The notes beneath the pieces were generated by a model. That model saw only the letters and a program-made list of their open reading frames with translations, was not told the DNA's origin and ran no database searches. From positions 33,963-95,962 of the forward strand of contig NW_019091476.1 of NCBI RefSeq assembly GCF_001949145.1: a stretch of DNA of 62,000 bases. The letters are read 5' to 3'. This DNA is from Acanthaster planci. Lineage: Eukaryota; Echinodermata; Asteroidea; Valvatida; Acanthasteridae. Made by a program: the position numbers and the translations under genes. Of this stretch, positions 33,001 through 48,000 are shown piece by piece; position 1 is the first letter of the stretch, and each line of letters starts with the position of its first letter.

Positions 33001-36000
33001 AAATAATTTCAACAGTCTGAAAGCTGAGTTATTAAGTGCGCTTCAAGAGGATTCATATATAGGAACACTCGCGAGCAGTGACAAAACATTTTACCAATTA
33101 GTTTGAGTGACTGTGAGATTGCAAGCATCATAAACTCAAATTATGGATTAAAAAAAACAACAACAGTATTCTCTTCGACTGAACATTAGGTCCCAGGAAT
33201 TTTGCCCTGGGGCTGCTTAGTTTAGTTGAGTGAGTTGCAGCGTAGCATGAAATTAAGACTCTGACATCCAGGCTTCTTGAACATCTTCTTTTTAACTTAG
33301 TGGAGGGAGTTCATGTAAGGAAAATGAGACCAAGTGTCGTTGGATTCCAAATGCCTTAAGTCATCCCCACAACCTTTCACAAGTGACAGGTTTCACTCCC
33401 ATTTGGGGTCAATTCTCCTTGCTCCAAAAAAAAAAAAATGGTTAAAGATCAACCTTATTCATATCAAGTTATGTCTACTGGCTGCTGCTTTTTACAGATG
33501 GACTATTAAATTTTTATCATCATCAAAATTATGAACAATGCACACTCTCAAAAGCATTTACCAACAAAAGACATGTGCCTACCAAGAGATTGAGTGGATA
33601 ATCCTACGTAACAAGAATCGTCCTCTCCGCACGCTGCCTTGGGATCAAAAACAATTCTCCCAACCTGTCGGTTGGAAAGTTAGAGGAGTTAAGAGTCAAC
33701 CTGTGCAACTATCACTCGTGTGCAATTGCAACAGCACAAAAACTAAAAAAAAAAAAGATCCACAGAAGTGGCAAAAGACAGTGTGCACATTTCACTCTTT
33801 TCAGATCTTGCTCTTAATACGAGGGACAACACCGCCCTCTGTCAGCTGTCAACAGAGCAGATACTCACTTTTTGTTTCCTGTGTGGCTCAATCTCGACGA
33901 CAGGTGTTTTCTTGGGCAGCCGATAGTAGAACCTCTTGTCCGGAGGGTCGGGCAGAATGCTTTCTAACTTCATGCGATGACTGAAACTGTTAACCAGCAT
34001 CAGGCTGACTGACTGCGTGGTGCCCTACATAAATGCAGAAATATTGCGTTTACATTTACCCCAACTCTGACATCACAACCATAGTTGAAATTAATTGAAC
34101 AGCTGTGATCCTGACTGAGACTTCATATCAAACTACTACTGAAACTCTGTTAAACAACTTCATGGTTTGTAATTACTTGGTACCTCTCTTGGTGTGTTAA
34201 GTAAATCAAAAACAAAACAACAACACAGTCATGTTATGTAGTTCATAACAGGAGGTAGCCAATCACATCTCAGGCTCAATATGAAGTACTGAAGTTTATG
34301 AATCTACAAACAACAGTATAGTCACTGCGCAGGAATGGGCGCTGAGTTGTCTGCTCACAAGGGCATCACTTCTTCTTCAAGCGAGTAATACTGAGTTCAC
34401 ATGATCATTTTTGACAAAATGTGCACAAAATGTTTTGCATATAAGGAATTATGAACGTACTTAGTTTGCTACGAATGGTCTTGAGGTGTCCTCCAAAAAT
34501 TTTCAGCACTTCATGTAGCAAACATGAAAAAAATCTGGGGGCAGGGGTTGACCAACATACCGGAAAGGCTGGCCTGAAGATGACATGCTCGGGCTTGACA
34601 CCCAGACACCCTTCCACTGTGCGGAGCTTGGCTGAGATGGACACACGCTCATGGGGAGTTTCTATCACCACGCTACCCAGGAACTGCCCCTCGGTGAGTG
34701 GAGCCTTCACTTCCAGCCTCAAGACTGCAAAATGGTGCTCATTTATCACCAACTGAGGAATGGGGGCAAAATCATCAAGATCACTTGTGATGTGATTTAG
34801 GAAAATCTGTCACATGGATCATTCCATGAGGTTGGGGCACAATTTGTGACGGTGTCCTTGTTACATCGGTAACTTTTACCACCTGTCATGACCTGTAGAG
34901 TAGATCATTTACTCCGCAAAAATAACACACACCTCAGTATTAGGCCTTGCAATATGCATAACAATGTCAATTTGGAATTCACATGCAGGGAAATAGCCGT
35001 TCATTAACACTTGACATCGTCACAAACTGTGCCCCAACCTCATGGAATGACCCACATGTTAAAGAAAGTTTGAGAATCATTCTTAAGCGGCGACTGAATG
35101 TTTTCAGAAAATTACACAATATTATCCCACCACCTGCACATCACGTGGCCTGTGATTCAACTCATTGTCTGAAACGAGGCCAGTCGACTTTACTTTCTCA
35201 CATGAAATTATCTGCCTTTAGATCATGTGAATAAGACAGGACTTTACTTTCTTACATGAAATTATCTGCCTTTAGATCATGTGAACAAGACAGGCTGCTT
35301 TTTTTCATACCTGGCAACGATACAGCTTGCGAACACTGTGTCGTGCTCAATTCTTCTATTCCATCATATGTGCAGTGGTAAGTACAATTTCTTACTGCCG
35401 AGTCAGTTCTGTGCCCCTACAACAAATGCCCCAAATGAAACGTATTGGGGACCATTAGAAAACAGTGATATGAACACAGATGGCCTTCAAGGATCAGCCA
35501 GCATCTCTCTGTCACTGCCTGTAGGGCTCGCCTGGGCACAGCGCTCACACTCACCGATTTTCTTCTAATGCTGAAGGCGTCGTGTTGCTTGGTGAGGAGT
35601 TTGCCTTCCCCCGGCTCCACACCCAGGACCTGAGCCTCGCAATCGTCCAGATTGCAGCTGAAAGATTGAATGGGTACCTGGGCACACAAAAAAAAACCCA
35701 CAATGTGAAAGATTGAAATTGATCGAATTGATTGAAAAGAAAGAAGCGCAGATTTAGTTTCAAGGCCCTGCTGACTGCTAGCAAGAAATTGTCGCAAAGC
35801 ATAACATTCTGGGTTAAAATTACATTTTTGGGCTTAGATGGTATTTTGGCTTAAGCACATGCTCACTTGCCGTGCAACAGGCTTTTATACATGAACTTCC
35901 AAAGCTAACACCGAGTTTCTCTGCCAGCTGTTAGCAGAATTTCAGGCCTTAAATACAGAATTTGCTAACACAGAATCCATGACATTGGGTCAAAAATGTA

Positions 36001-39000
36001 ACCAATGACAAAAAACATTCCATTTAAAGAAATCTAATTCTTAAAAATCTGTCACTTTGTAGTAAATCAACAGCACATTATTTCTTCACAATTCCATGAA
36101 AAAAAACCTGTAATTTTGAGGATCTATCTATTTTACGTTGTTTTAACACACAAGCCCAATTGCAAAACACTACAAATTCATAATAGAGAGCAATTTTTTT
36201 CTACAGTTGAGACAATACACTACGGCATCACTGAATACAGCAGCGTGGCGCATACTCACATCTATGGGGTTGGTGTTGACTAAAGTAATGAGCATGCTGC
36301 GATGGTCCCCTACACTCATGACACCCAAGTCAATGTTTTTATCGTCAACGCTGTGTACGGAGTACTGCATTTGGCAGGAAAAAAAAGCACAGGATGGGTA
36401 GAACAAAGATGGGAAATTTTTATTAAGTATCAAATGACTTCTGCTTGGGAGTCTGGCAGCGTAAAATTCAATACCCGAGTGAACGTCTTGAAATTCAACA
36501 CCTGATCAGGAGAAATGAACACAGGACAAGGACTGTGGCCTGAACAAAGCGATTCACAGTGAACACAATGTGGAATACCTTTTCATCACCCTACGGAATT
36601 AGATTGAGCTATTCAGATATCATTTCCAAGGTTTCTAATGACACAAATGTAGATGTATACATGTACGTGGGCAGCTGCTGTCTTTGCACAGAGAGTAGCA
36701 ACTCAAGTGTGGGACTATGTTGAAGCTTTCTATGCGCAATTCAAGTTTCACCATTCTTTCAGACGGGCAAACTCAGTTCATTGAATAAATAAAACATATT
36801 CACTTGGCTACTTCTTAAATGTAATTGGAAGAACTTGAAAATGTATGTGGTTTCCAATACCAAAAAGAAACAGGTCAGAACCAACAGAATTTGAAAATAA
36901 TATTGTTGCTAAAGAGCATTTCAAAATAATTTGTAGTGCACAAAGACATAGAAAATTTTGGTGAAAGTTTGAAATCTCAAGAGTCAGAGGGCCCAAAATG
37001 TCAACCCTAGCACCATCTTTCACCGGCACTGTGGAAGAGTTGGCTAGGGCCGAAGCGTTATGCCTTCTGACGTTTGAGACTTGTATTTTTCAGGTCGCTG
37101 TAGTCAGTAAAACATTTTTGGCAGCTTCTGTATTTTATAAAGAATATGTTCCACTCTGGATTCTAACGTATGCTACAAATATTCTGTAGGCTAAAACATT
37201 GGGCATAGTGGGCAGGATTCGAACCAACAACCACCTGCTTTCAAGTGCAGGCATCTTCGCCAGACATCCACATTTAAAGACTTGACCAATAAGACGTCAA
37301 AGTCCCCTCATAAATATGCATAAGACGTATTGCCTGGCTTCGGCATGTACCTTTAGTTTCCCGGTGTAGACGTGAATTCCCATGGAGAACACCGAAGCAT
37401 TGCTGCCAAGCCGCAGGAATGTCTGTAGCGATGTTGTTGATGTGTTTGGGGAAAAGACGATAGAAAGGGAGGAATCCGTCGTTTGAGGTTGGATAATGAG
37501 GGCTTCATTGAAACCAGTCACCTGCAATTGACATAAACAGAGGCAAATTATATGAGGCTGCTTTGCCGAAAAATGCTCAACAAAATGTCTTGCTTATCAA
37601 GTAGCAGCAGGGAACCAGCCTTGGCTGTATACATCATATGGCATCTTGTTTGGTAACTGCTTAAAGTAAAGCGAAATGTGTCACCACCAAACGCATTTGT
37701 GGGGTAAGCAACTCCTTTGGTAACATAGAAAATTGTCATCTTTGTTCCCCAAATTCACCAAAATCAGAAAATAGCCTTACCTTAAAAATATTTTTGACGT
37801 CCTCCGGAAAGCTAACTTGATGAATGACCAGTGTAAAGTTAAAATAGTTTGTAAGCGCTACTGGTCTGACTACCGTCTCGGCGGATTCTACTAGTGTTGG
37901 GGTTAGGTAGAATAATTTGCTCTGTTGATCACTACTGAGGGTCCTGCAACAACAGAAAAAGTGGTAAGGATGTTAGACTTCAGTAGGTTCATGTGGAGAT
38001 GCACCTTAATTACCCAATGCTGTCTTGTCATAGAGCCAGACGGCTTAGTACATGGAAAAGGGGTGACACAGACTTTGCATGCTCAAGACCCACTCCGGTA
38101 AATTTTGTGTATTAATATGTATGTGACTAGATCCCCGCAAAAGGAGACACGAGGCTGTTATTTCAGCAATTTTGTTTGCAATAAGGAAGTGTGAACTGAG
38201 CTCTTTGCTTTGATGTGTCATACAGTTTGGCATTCTCACAAAAATGGACACTAGTTGGGTGAAACATTTCCTGAGTTCCTTCTGGGTTACTTTGTGGCAA
38301 AATTCACTAAGATCTGTTGACCCGTAACTGGCTTTGGCGATGAGCAACTCATTTTATTAAGTTTGAGTCACACATTGACGACAAAATATTTAGTCTGCCT
38401 CAACTCCGAACAATAAAATCTGAAAATAAATGAAAATTTCACAGAGGAGTAGTGATAATTTCAGAGACAATACTTTGCATGTTTGCAGATATTCATGTCA
38501 GGGAATATAAAATATAATATTCACCTCTGCGGTTCACTCATGCAGTGCTGTAAGGACTGCATACTCAGTACATTGTAAGGCAGACCTGAGGTCAGGCATT
38601 ACCACACAATAGATTGAAGGGTATTTAGTTCATTAAAAATTTTAATCTATTGCGTGGTAATGCCTGACCTCAGGGAGGAGTACGCCGTGTTGGCTGTCCA
38701 AGGGTGCGTGAGACAAAGTTTCACTGGCTGCTCGGACTCACCCTTGTAAAACATGTGCCTGGTAGGGGATCTGTAACTTGATGTTTTTATCCTTGGTTTT
38801 GACGATGAGTTTGCCCGACCACAGGCGGGAGGTGTTGGCCTTGAGGGGGTGGAACGTGACCTCAGCCACCTTGGTGTGGGTGTCCGAGGGTTTCAGGACC
38901 AACGGCTTGAAGTCTATCGTCAGCGCGTTGTTGACGCGCATCGACGTGATGCTCTGCAAGTGTAAACATCAGCCAATGCGCACTAAGAATGCTGTCCAAA

Positions 39001-42000
39001 AGCCTCAGCATACCATATTCAAGACTGATTACACGACAATTTTAGGTTTTTGTATCATATGGTATATTGGTCTCAATAAAAACAGACACAAGCATTTACA
39101 CTATGGCAATATCCCAGACCAGTTCATCATGTTCAAAATGGAAATGCCACAAAAATTAGCTACCGGTAACTATTAAGAACTCAGAATAATAAAAAGACAC
39201 TTGTTTTGAAGAGCAGTTCTCACTTGCGATTTTTATTACTATGTAACACAGGTACTTACCAATATCTGAACACTTTTCGGGCTTGTGTTAATTAGATATA
39301 AAGGGAGTGTCTTGGGTGAATCTAACGATCTCAACGTTCCAAAGTCTAACATCTCTAAAGAGGAATATATTCCAGGAGCTGCAACAGGAAAAGAAGGAAG
39401 AGTTTAGTTTTGCCTGGAAACCTTATCTACCTGTCTGTAAAATACGTGGCAATTTTAATCCCACTTCATGGCAAAACTATCGCTAACGCCTCCCTAGGAG
39501 CTAAACTAACAGGAGGCATCCACAATATGGTGCACCCCCCAACACTTATTTTCAGCTAGGTCTTCTCCCAGCTGACAGGTCCACATACATGTAGCTAATC
39601 CTGCTGACTGCAGCTCTTTGGAGATGGCAGACACCCAGGGAGGAGGATCAATGCAAGTTGACCACAAAAAGATTGATTAAAAATTGCAGCACCCATGTAA
39701 TGACAACAAGGGGTAGGGGCGGCACAGTCAATGTAGACAATGTACAATGTATGTCTACCCTGGCATTCAGGGATAAATTTGGTATTTGATAAAACGTACA
39801 CCATAACTACGCCCATGGCAATAAAAACAACAAACCACAAGTCTTACTGATGCAGCAATTTGGCACTCAGGTGAGTTCCTCTCAAACATGAGGCAACGGA
39901 ACTGTACACATTCAGTCAAAAACTAGTCTCTACTACTCCATGTGCACCAACCGGTGCACATCTACAACGTGTCCATCCTGATCTTTTTATGTTTAAGCAC
40001 ATCTACAATTCCTCCATGAAGTCTGCTCCCTTCGAGAGATCTTCAGAAGTTAAGGGCCAGATCGCCTGACAACACATCAGAGAATTCCTATAGAATGCAA
40101 GTCTCACCATTTAGACTGTTTAAGGGCAAAGATTTCCACACTCACCTGACGACACTTCCACCTCAACCGGCAACATGAGTAATTCATTTTCCTCATCGTC
40201 AAGACGCTTGGAGTGGTTGGTCTTGATTCGGATAAACGCCGTGTGGTTACTCTCCACCCGACCAGTAAAGCTTGCCCTCATGACAGATCGCGTTGTGTAG
40301 GGTGGAATCTCCTGATATCGGCAATGAAACAGGTCAACAGAATTGAAATTGTTTATGGGAACATCCCACCTAGGAAAACTGGAATTGACGATGTGGGGGG
40401 AGTTCCACTGACCTTAACCCTCCCAGATCCTACGAAATTTACATGTACCTGACGATTTTGGCAAGATTCTGCAGGATTCGAGATACCCCGGTGAAACACA
40501 AATACTTGTTCCACAGCTGTAGGGACATGTGTTGAAACACAGATGCTGTGGGGACCAAAAACATTATGGGCACACATTATTGTGCCCACAACTCAGTCTC
40601 CACTTTCACAGCAAGAGAAATTGTTCCCATCAACGAGGTAAAATCCTGGGCCATAGACACCACCAGTATTTTATATAACTTTACAAGGGGCTTGATGTCC
40701 CTTGAATGTTAGAAACTCTTTGTATTGCTGTCTGATTTCCTGAATGGTAGAGAGTCAGACGTTTTCAGGAAGGTTCCCAGTAAAAAGCACATAGAAGTTA
40801 CAGTTTGTTGACCTTAACAGTCATGAATCACCAACAAGCTGGAAAATTCAAGGTTAGGGTTAGGGTAAATGAAAAACCATCAATTCCAGATTAGCTCCAA
40901 CAGTTCTGAGTCCTCCAAGTTCAATATAATTTTCACATACCAAATTTGATAGGAGTGAACAAATGAAACTCCGTCATGTGAGCCGTGCAAGCCTACATGT
41001 ACACGTACATGTGTATTAGCAGTAAACCATCCCTCAAAGTGTCAGGGCCTTGAGTACTGTTGGTGTATGGGTCAAAAGTCACAAAACTAGTCGCCAACTT
41101 TTTGTGCGCATGATTCATTAAATGGTTTTAACATGCACCCGACAAATTAAACACAGTTGCTCTGCACAAAGAAGTCTTTTGCACAGGACTGGGTAGTCCA
41201 TCATGTCACATGCCGTACGGTGCACATGCTGTCCTGAATTGGTACAAGGCTCAAACGTTGGCTTGTACTTCATCTAAGGGTACATGTATGACTCTGTGCT
41301 AAACTTCAATCCTCCCTATAACGGTCACAGTCAAGAATTCCTTCCACTGGGGGTCATTTGACTGATTTGGACTGATAGGACATCTTTGCGTAGGAGGGTT
41401 ACCTTTGGAAACAGAGGAATGGCATCTAAATGCAATTTCCATCTTAACTCATTTGAACTCAGTAGTTTTATCGACTTGTTACTCATTCCATTAGATGGGG
41501 TCACCTTTCTTATTTCAATGAATGCATACAAGTAAAATTCAGACATTTCCTCGCAAAAATAACTGTATTTTTAAAAATCCTTACGGTCCTGTGGAAAGAA
41601 CCTATTAACTGGCCTTTATCTGCGCATGTACATGTACAGTGATGATGCCAAGAGTCCTAACCCTGGGAAAACATTACGTTGAGCTTTTGAGGATTGCAAA
41701 CTGGACAGGTTAAATGTACTGGTATTTTATGGAAGACATTGAAAAAAAACCCAAACCAACCAAGGTTTAAAACAAAGTAAACCCAAAAACTTATCAATTT
41801 GAATTTAGGACTGGACCGAGTAACGGCTGAGTCTCATAAATAAGCTTAGGCACTTGGATGACTTGTGCCAAATGTTGAACATGTCATCATTTAGTCCAGA
41901 TTGGACTATCATCCCACAGCAGAATCCTCAGGATCCATCACTGCTCATCAGGGACCCCAACTCATAAGCATTTATTAAAGGACTCTGCCATCCTGGAAGA

Positions 42001-45000
42001 TCTGCAAAAAAGTTTCTACTGATGCCAGCCTGTGTAATGCCACGCATGGGCTCTCTGCATGATGTGTGTACATGTACATGCACATTTCACAGGTCTGATC
42101 CTGGCACAAAGTGTAACGCATTTTGATGCATTAATGTGAATCAACGGCTCATTTTCTGCTCTTAAAATGGCTCTGGAAAGCACTGGCAGCTCATGTGACC
42201 ACTTGATGCACCTACATGTACGTGTGTATAACACAATTCCCAACTGGACTTGGCCCAAAGCCGAGAACGAATGAGACTATACAGTTCTAGACCAAGGCTC
42301 TTACCAACTACATGTATGAACACAACAAACCAACATGCCCATACTTTAACAGCCACATGAGCTCCCCGAGGTCCCTCTTTGCCCAAGAACCTCCAAAATG
42401 TGAAGAGTACCAGTTTCAGCGGCACAGATACATCTGTACAGAAGAATTCTGAGGCTGCAAGAGCACCCAATTAGGTTTGTGTGACTGCACCGAATGCCTC
42501 TCACATCTGACTGATAAGCCACCTGGCATTGTCACATCACGTGTCAGTGCAATCGGCCAGTCAATTAGGAGAGACTTACGGTGTGCAGTGATGATGAGAG
42601 CACGATATCACTTTTCATCTATTAATCAGGACATCTGATGCATTCAAATCAGACGTATTCCTGTATTTGTGGCCTTCTATTTCTCTCCTTTTCACAATCA
42701 ATAATAAATGACTCCATTACACTTGTTTCCAGGTGCAGAAAAATAAATCCCTGGCATCAAATGATTGCATCAAGGGACTTGTTTTCCAGGGGAAAAAAGT
42801 CTGCCTTTATTCGCTACAAGCATTCAGATCAAAGAGACGCAATGTACTAATGCATCCTGCACCTCAAATTAGAAAGTGTCAACATTTTGATGTCTTGAGG
42901 GCATGACAGACAATATATCAAATTTTTAAAAGTTAAAAAAGAATGGTCAAGTTGATTTATTTCCTTGAAGCTGTGAACCTGTTTACTCATATTGAGAGTG
43001 TTTATTTGATTTAAATACTTAATGGGGGGACTCAAAAGACACCAAGAAAAACAAGTGTCAGTAAAATGACCTCTGCAAAACATTATACTTTTAAGTTTTC
43101 GGAATGCCGATCAATGTTTGAGCATGGCAAGCCAATATGACTGATTGAAATGTTCCCCAGCAGAGATGATCTCCCAGCTGTAGGCTGAATTGGTCCCATT
43201 TTATTATATAACCCTAACCATCCTCAATCCTTCAAAATCCTCCAGGCAGTTTTGGAAGATTTTGGAGGATTGAAGCTGCTGTTCCAAGAAAGGCTTTCAA
43301 CTGAAGATATTAAAGAGTAATGACTACATGTACTCCAGAAGCTCAAAAAAAACAGCTTTCCGCCACTCACCCATAGGTTCTGTGGGGCATCTTGTGACCC
43401 TGTGGGTAACTCTAGGTGTAACTCACCACCGCTGGAGTACATTTCTGTCACCTGTTAAAATGTAAAAAAGAGGACATCAATGTCAGGGACGTCAACGTAC
43501 AAACACACGAGGGTGTAAGTAACAGAAATAACCAAGAGAAATACTCTCTTTGAAATTTAATTTTAAAAAGTAGCATAGTGGTGGAGGATCAGTGTTAAAG
43601 TAATCTAACTCACTGTGCATTGATTAGTGTCCTATGTACACTGTACACGTAAAATGTAAAATGTACACGAATAAACATATTCTACATTACGCAATATGTA
43701 TAACAGCAGTGTGTGTTCGATGCCAACAGAGAGAAGGCTGGGTTTATTCCTGTGATTTATACCGTCTTCTTCTGAATCCCCCAAATTTCCTTAGGGAGCG
43801 TTTCATAATTGTTGAAAGCGGTATTTACTGCGGTACCGCTGTTTTTTTTTTGGCGGCACTGCACTAGTTACCTGAAAGGGCTTAATGCTGGTACCGCAAA
43901 AATACAGCGGTACCACAGTAAATACCACCTTCTGTAATTATGAAACGTTCCCTTACTCAAACACCATGAGCGTCAGGCCTCGACATTAACGGTTGTCTGA
44001 TTGCCCGTGACAAGTAATTTCTTCTTTCGGGCAAGTAAAAATGAAGGACAAATTGCCCTATGGACAGGTACTTTTTACTTAAAAAAAGTGTCAGTTTTTC
44101 GGGGTCAAGAATAGCAGTCAGCAAATTGACCTTTGATTGGTTATTTTCCTCTTCACGAAAGCTTATAAACAACGGTAAAAAGTAAACAGCTGTGCAGTCT
44201 ACAGTGATTTTTGGCATCATTATGTGCATGTACAAAATCGCATTTATTAAGCACGCTGTACATTTAGCACACAAGGGAAAACGCGTACACAAATAAACTG
44301 TAAGATACCCTTGTGTCTGGGTACCAAACCTCATTGGTTATTAATGCATGCGCGGTGCAGTGGAGCTTTAATGTCCGCAAGCTCGACGACTGTTTTACAT
44401 CAACCTCGTCTCCATGGGCTGGGTGCGTGTTCCTTCACTAGCCCCTGGTCATGGAGCAGTCAAAAATGATGCTGACTGTCTATTCAGGATGAACATAAAG
44501 TGTGTATTTCAAATGCTACATGCTCGCGCCCGCGTATTCGCCTGCACGTTCATGCACACGTAAGTCTGCTTTGCGAGTAACGCCTTGACAACTGTCCTAA
44601 TTTAAATATCCCAAATAGTGGGATATTTAAATCATAAAGTACCGGGGGTTAAATCACACAAGACATGGCGTGGCAGCATTGTATCCTTGGGAACGAGGTT
44701 GATTTTACATGAGGCTGTGATGGTGACGTCAACATGAGTGAATTTTGCCCAGTACTTGTGTGTGTACTTTTTGCATACATGTATATAACACCAGGCAAAT
44801 TGTTGAGTGGTTAAGAAATAACCGGTGCCCGAACTTGTATGAATGATGCATCAGAGTCCTGCACAAGTTGGGGTGAAGTATATTCATGTAGTATTGTGGC
44901 GTGGCAATGTCATCAAAGGTGATTGGTTGGAGGAAGGAACTTACTATCCCCACGCAGCAATGAGCAACTAAACCAGGGTTTGGACAAGTATAAAAATGTT

Positions 45001-48000
45001 ACTTTGGGCAAGTGAATTTTCAGTGGTACTTGCCCGATGGACAGGCAGTTAAAAATTAATGTCGAGGCCTGATGGGCGTGCCATCACACTTACACAGTGT
45101 CACTGCACTTGGGTGCATGGACGTTCAGATAAGTGAGAACGTGGATGTCATTCTTCAAGCAAGCATGAAGTAGTCTTCAATACAGGCAATACATGTCAAG
45201 TAGAGCAGATTTTGTTGTAAAGCTACAACTCTCTACTCTTCCTTTCCAAACGTTTGAGGTTTTTGTGCCAACAACATAAAACATTTTCAAGTGTACATCA
45301 AAATACTCCCGACTGCAACAAATAACTTCTCAAGTTTAAGCTGGGCTGGTGAGGGGATTGCCCCAGCAACTTTCCACAGTGCTCATCTGAAGCAGTACCG
45401 GTAGTTCAGGCATGCAACTTGGACTTTGACAAAAAAATGAGGAAATGGTAATCTTTACAAGACTTTGTACAGTGTTTTTTTCGACATGTTTTTTCAATGG
45501 CACGAATATAAAGTGAAACACGAGGAAATCGGCTGATCAGAGGACAAGTTGCACACCTGAGTAGTTTGCTTTGTCTGCCTTACTTACCATGAGCCCCGAA
45601 CTGTAGGGGTTGTGCATGGTGATGAGCGGGGAGTAGCTGGTGTTGATGGGGACCTTGGCCCCCACGAAGGGCCTTAATCTGTAAGGATTGGGGACACCAA
45701 CGCCAAAAACCTGGCAGAGATGGAAGAAATATATAATCCACTGTCACTAACAAACACAAGGAGTTATGTAGAACCAGCTTTGTGCAGGCATCTGAGATAT
45801 TCAACAATTTCAAAATGCTGATAATGGAAGCATCTCACTGAACTGACAGGTGTAGACTTGTCTTCAGTTCAAAAATCTAGACCAAACTACAGGGGCATCT
45901 AAATGTTCAGTCCAACTGGTCTTCCACGCTTTTGATTGACTTGTTAGAGTACAGAAAAGCCAATTACTTAAAATAAGTCCTTAAAAAATATGAAACTTAA
46001 ATCTACCAGTACAAATGAATTTTGAAGTTTGCGGACTGTGTAGAACCCTATTAAAAAATACAGTTAGTGTAACCAAAGTACAAGTACCGTACATGTAGAT
46101 CTGACCCAAAGAGCACAGGATGTGCAAGTTTACTGCTGTGTAAATTTAGAGCTACGCATTTCCCATGGTGTAGTTATTCAAGGAAAACAGTGGGAAATTG
46201 ACTGTGGGAAATACATTTTGCATTCACATCTACACAGAGATAGCACAGTGGTGGGAGACATTGGTGATTGCATTGTCATTAAACAGTGCCAGGAACTGCA
46301 CAGCTTCAGTCATGGTTGTTCTCAGTAATGCCGGCTGCTTGTCCCAATGGATGGCCAGGACCACCCGTCACCGTTAACCCTCTAAGCCCTGAATTTCCTT
46401 CAAGGCTTGAGGAGATGAGAACCTGCCCCCTTCCCCATCCCTTAGTTTGCACTTCCCTCGCCAGCTCTTCAATTTGCAGAGACAATGGAAGAGATAAGCT
46501 TCCGGCAGGCGACACCCAAACAGGGCTAAGCCCTATCCGTGAGCTGTCGACTCTCGTTGGCGTGTCGCAAAGTGAAGTGGGGATAGCGAGGGGAAAAGGG
46601 ATTGCACAATGCACCTCGAGATTGGCGGTGTAAACTGTCTGCGTAATTACCCTCAGGCCATCACATGGCGTGCACACCAGTCTGGATTTCTTTAAGGTCT
46701 TGCCTTGTTTGGCAGGTACATGTACTTTCTTCTTCTTTTTTCCCTAGTCATTGCTCCTTTTGGTTTGGTTTCTCGGCACGACAAAGATCCAATCAAATCC
46801 CAATGGAAAAAAAAAAGGGAACAATTTTCCAAATGATTAGATCGAATTACAGTGAATATTCCAATCACGTATTGGAAGGGTTTACCTCTTTCCAAGCTTT
46901 GTACCCAGTCCGAAGAAATGTTTACTGTGACAGTGGAAGTCAATACCGTACGTGTACAAGTAATGGCAACCACAATTACATGGACATGTCCACGTTTATC
47001 CAGTTCGTACATGTAAGTGTGACGTCACCTCTGCTTACATTGTCCAATGGGAGCCTGCAAATCGTGGCGCATCCTCCTTTGAGACAAAGTCACTTAAGCA
47101 CCGGATAATCACCCATTGCCTACAAATTCTTGGCACTTTAATACATGTACATTTTCACCAACTCCCTCAGCTCCTTTTTATGCCGTGCACAAGATCATAC
47201 ACCAAACCGCTTTTCTTTCTTTGAGTATCTGCCCTACTTTTGTTATGGATTCTAGCCTTGTTGATACTTTTACTCAGTGTTAAAGTCACTTGCTTATTGA
47301 GTAACTGCAAACAGAGACAAGGGGTTGAGAATACACATTAATATACTGGTACATGTACATGATACATTCAGTGAATACCACTTCAATGAAAGCAGTCTCT
47401 CAAGATCATTTCTCAAATCTCTTTCTCCATCATTTAGAAAGGACTTATTAAATTGACTTCCGTGTCTGCATACTTGCTGTAAAAAGAGTTGCAGTTCTTA
47501 TCAGTAAACATCTTTGTACTGGAGTATGTTTTTTCCATAGTCAAAACTCATTTGCATGAGCGACGCCAAAAACAAGCACAAAATATGCACTGGTTTGGTG
47601 AAAGAATGGTTCTAGACCGTCTGCATAGTTTATTTTGTCAGACACAACGAGCACGAAAGATCTGTGTGAGTACGTCAAAAAACATCACAGAATTTATTAC
47701 GGCTCGCAAATGCCAAGACACAGCATTTCATTTTGTTCTTTTGTTTCACTTTGCTGTTTTCTGCACCAAGTACAAATCCTCTGAGGAATGACTGTAATGG
47801 ACATGGAGAGGAAATGAGATGTGCAAAATCGACTGGATGTCCTTCCCAGAAACCTCTGGTGCAGTGACACTAATAACAACAGCTTTATGTCGACATTTTT
47901 GCTATGCACAAATAGCCAGGCTCAGTGAAGGTGAAGCAAAATTCAATCAAAAGTGTCAAATATTTTTGAAACTGCTTGTTTCTGCTACAGTAATTAATGT

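Noticed and set aside
34983-35234. Plus-strand frame with [20 protein letters not shown], which recalls the tail motif of non-LTR reverse transcriptases
   Set aside because: Only a short chance-like match; part of it is the arm of the inverted-repeat element and the remainder lacks any reverse transcriptase motif.
37195-37262. Working tRNA-Ser gene on the minus strand
   Set aside because: Boxes A and B are good but the anticodon and acceptor stems do not fold properly; kept only as a tRNA-related sequence.
40854-40867. ggttagggttaggg, telomere-like
   Set aside because: Only about two units inside an intron; not a telomere or a clear interstitial array.
46286-47108. Plus-strand and minus-strand frames of 106-147 codons in intron 3
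   Set aside because: No domain, no flanking splice sites, and overlapping frames on both strands.
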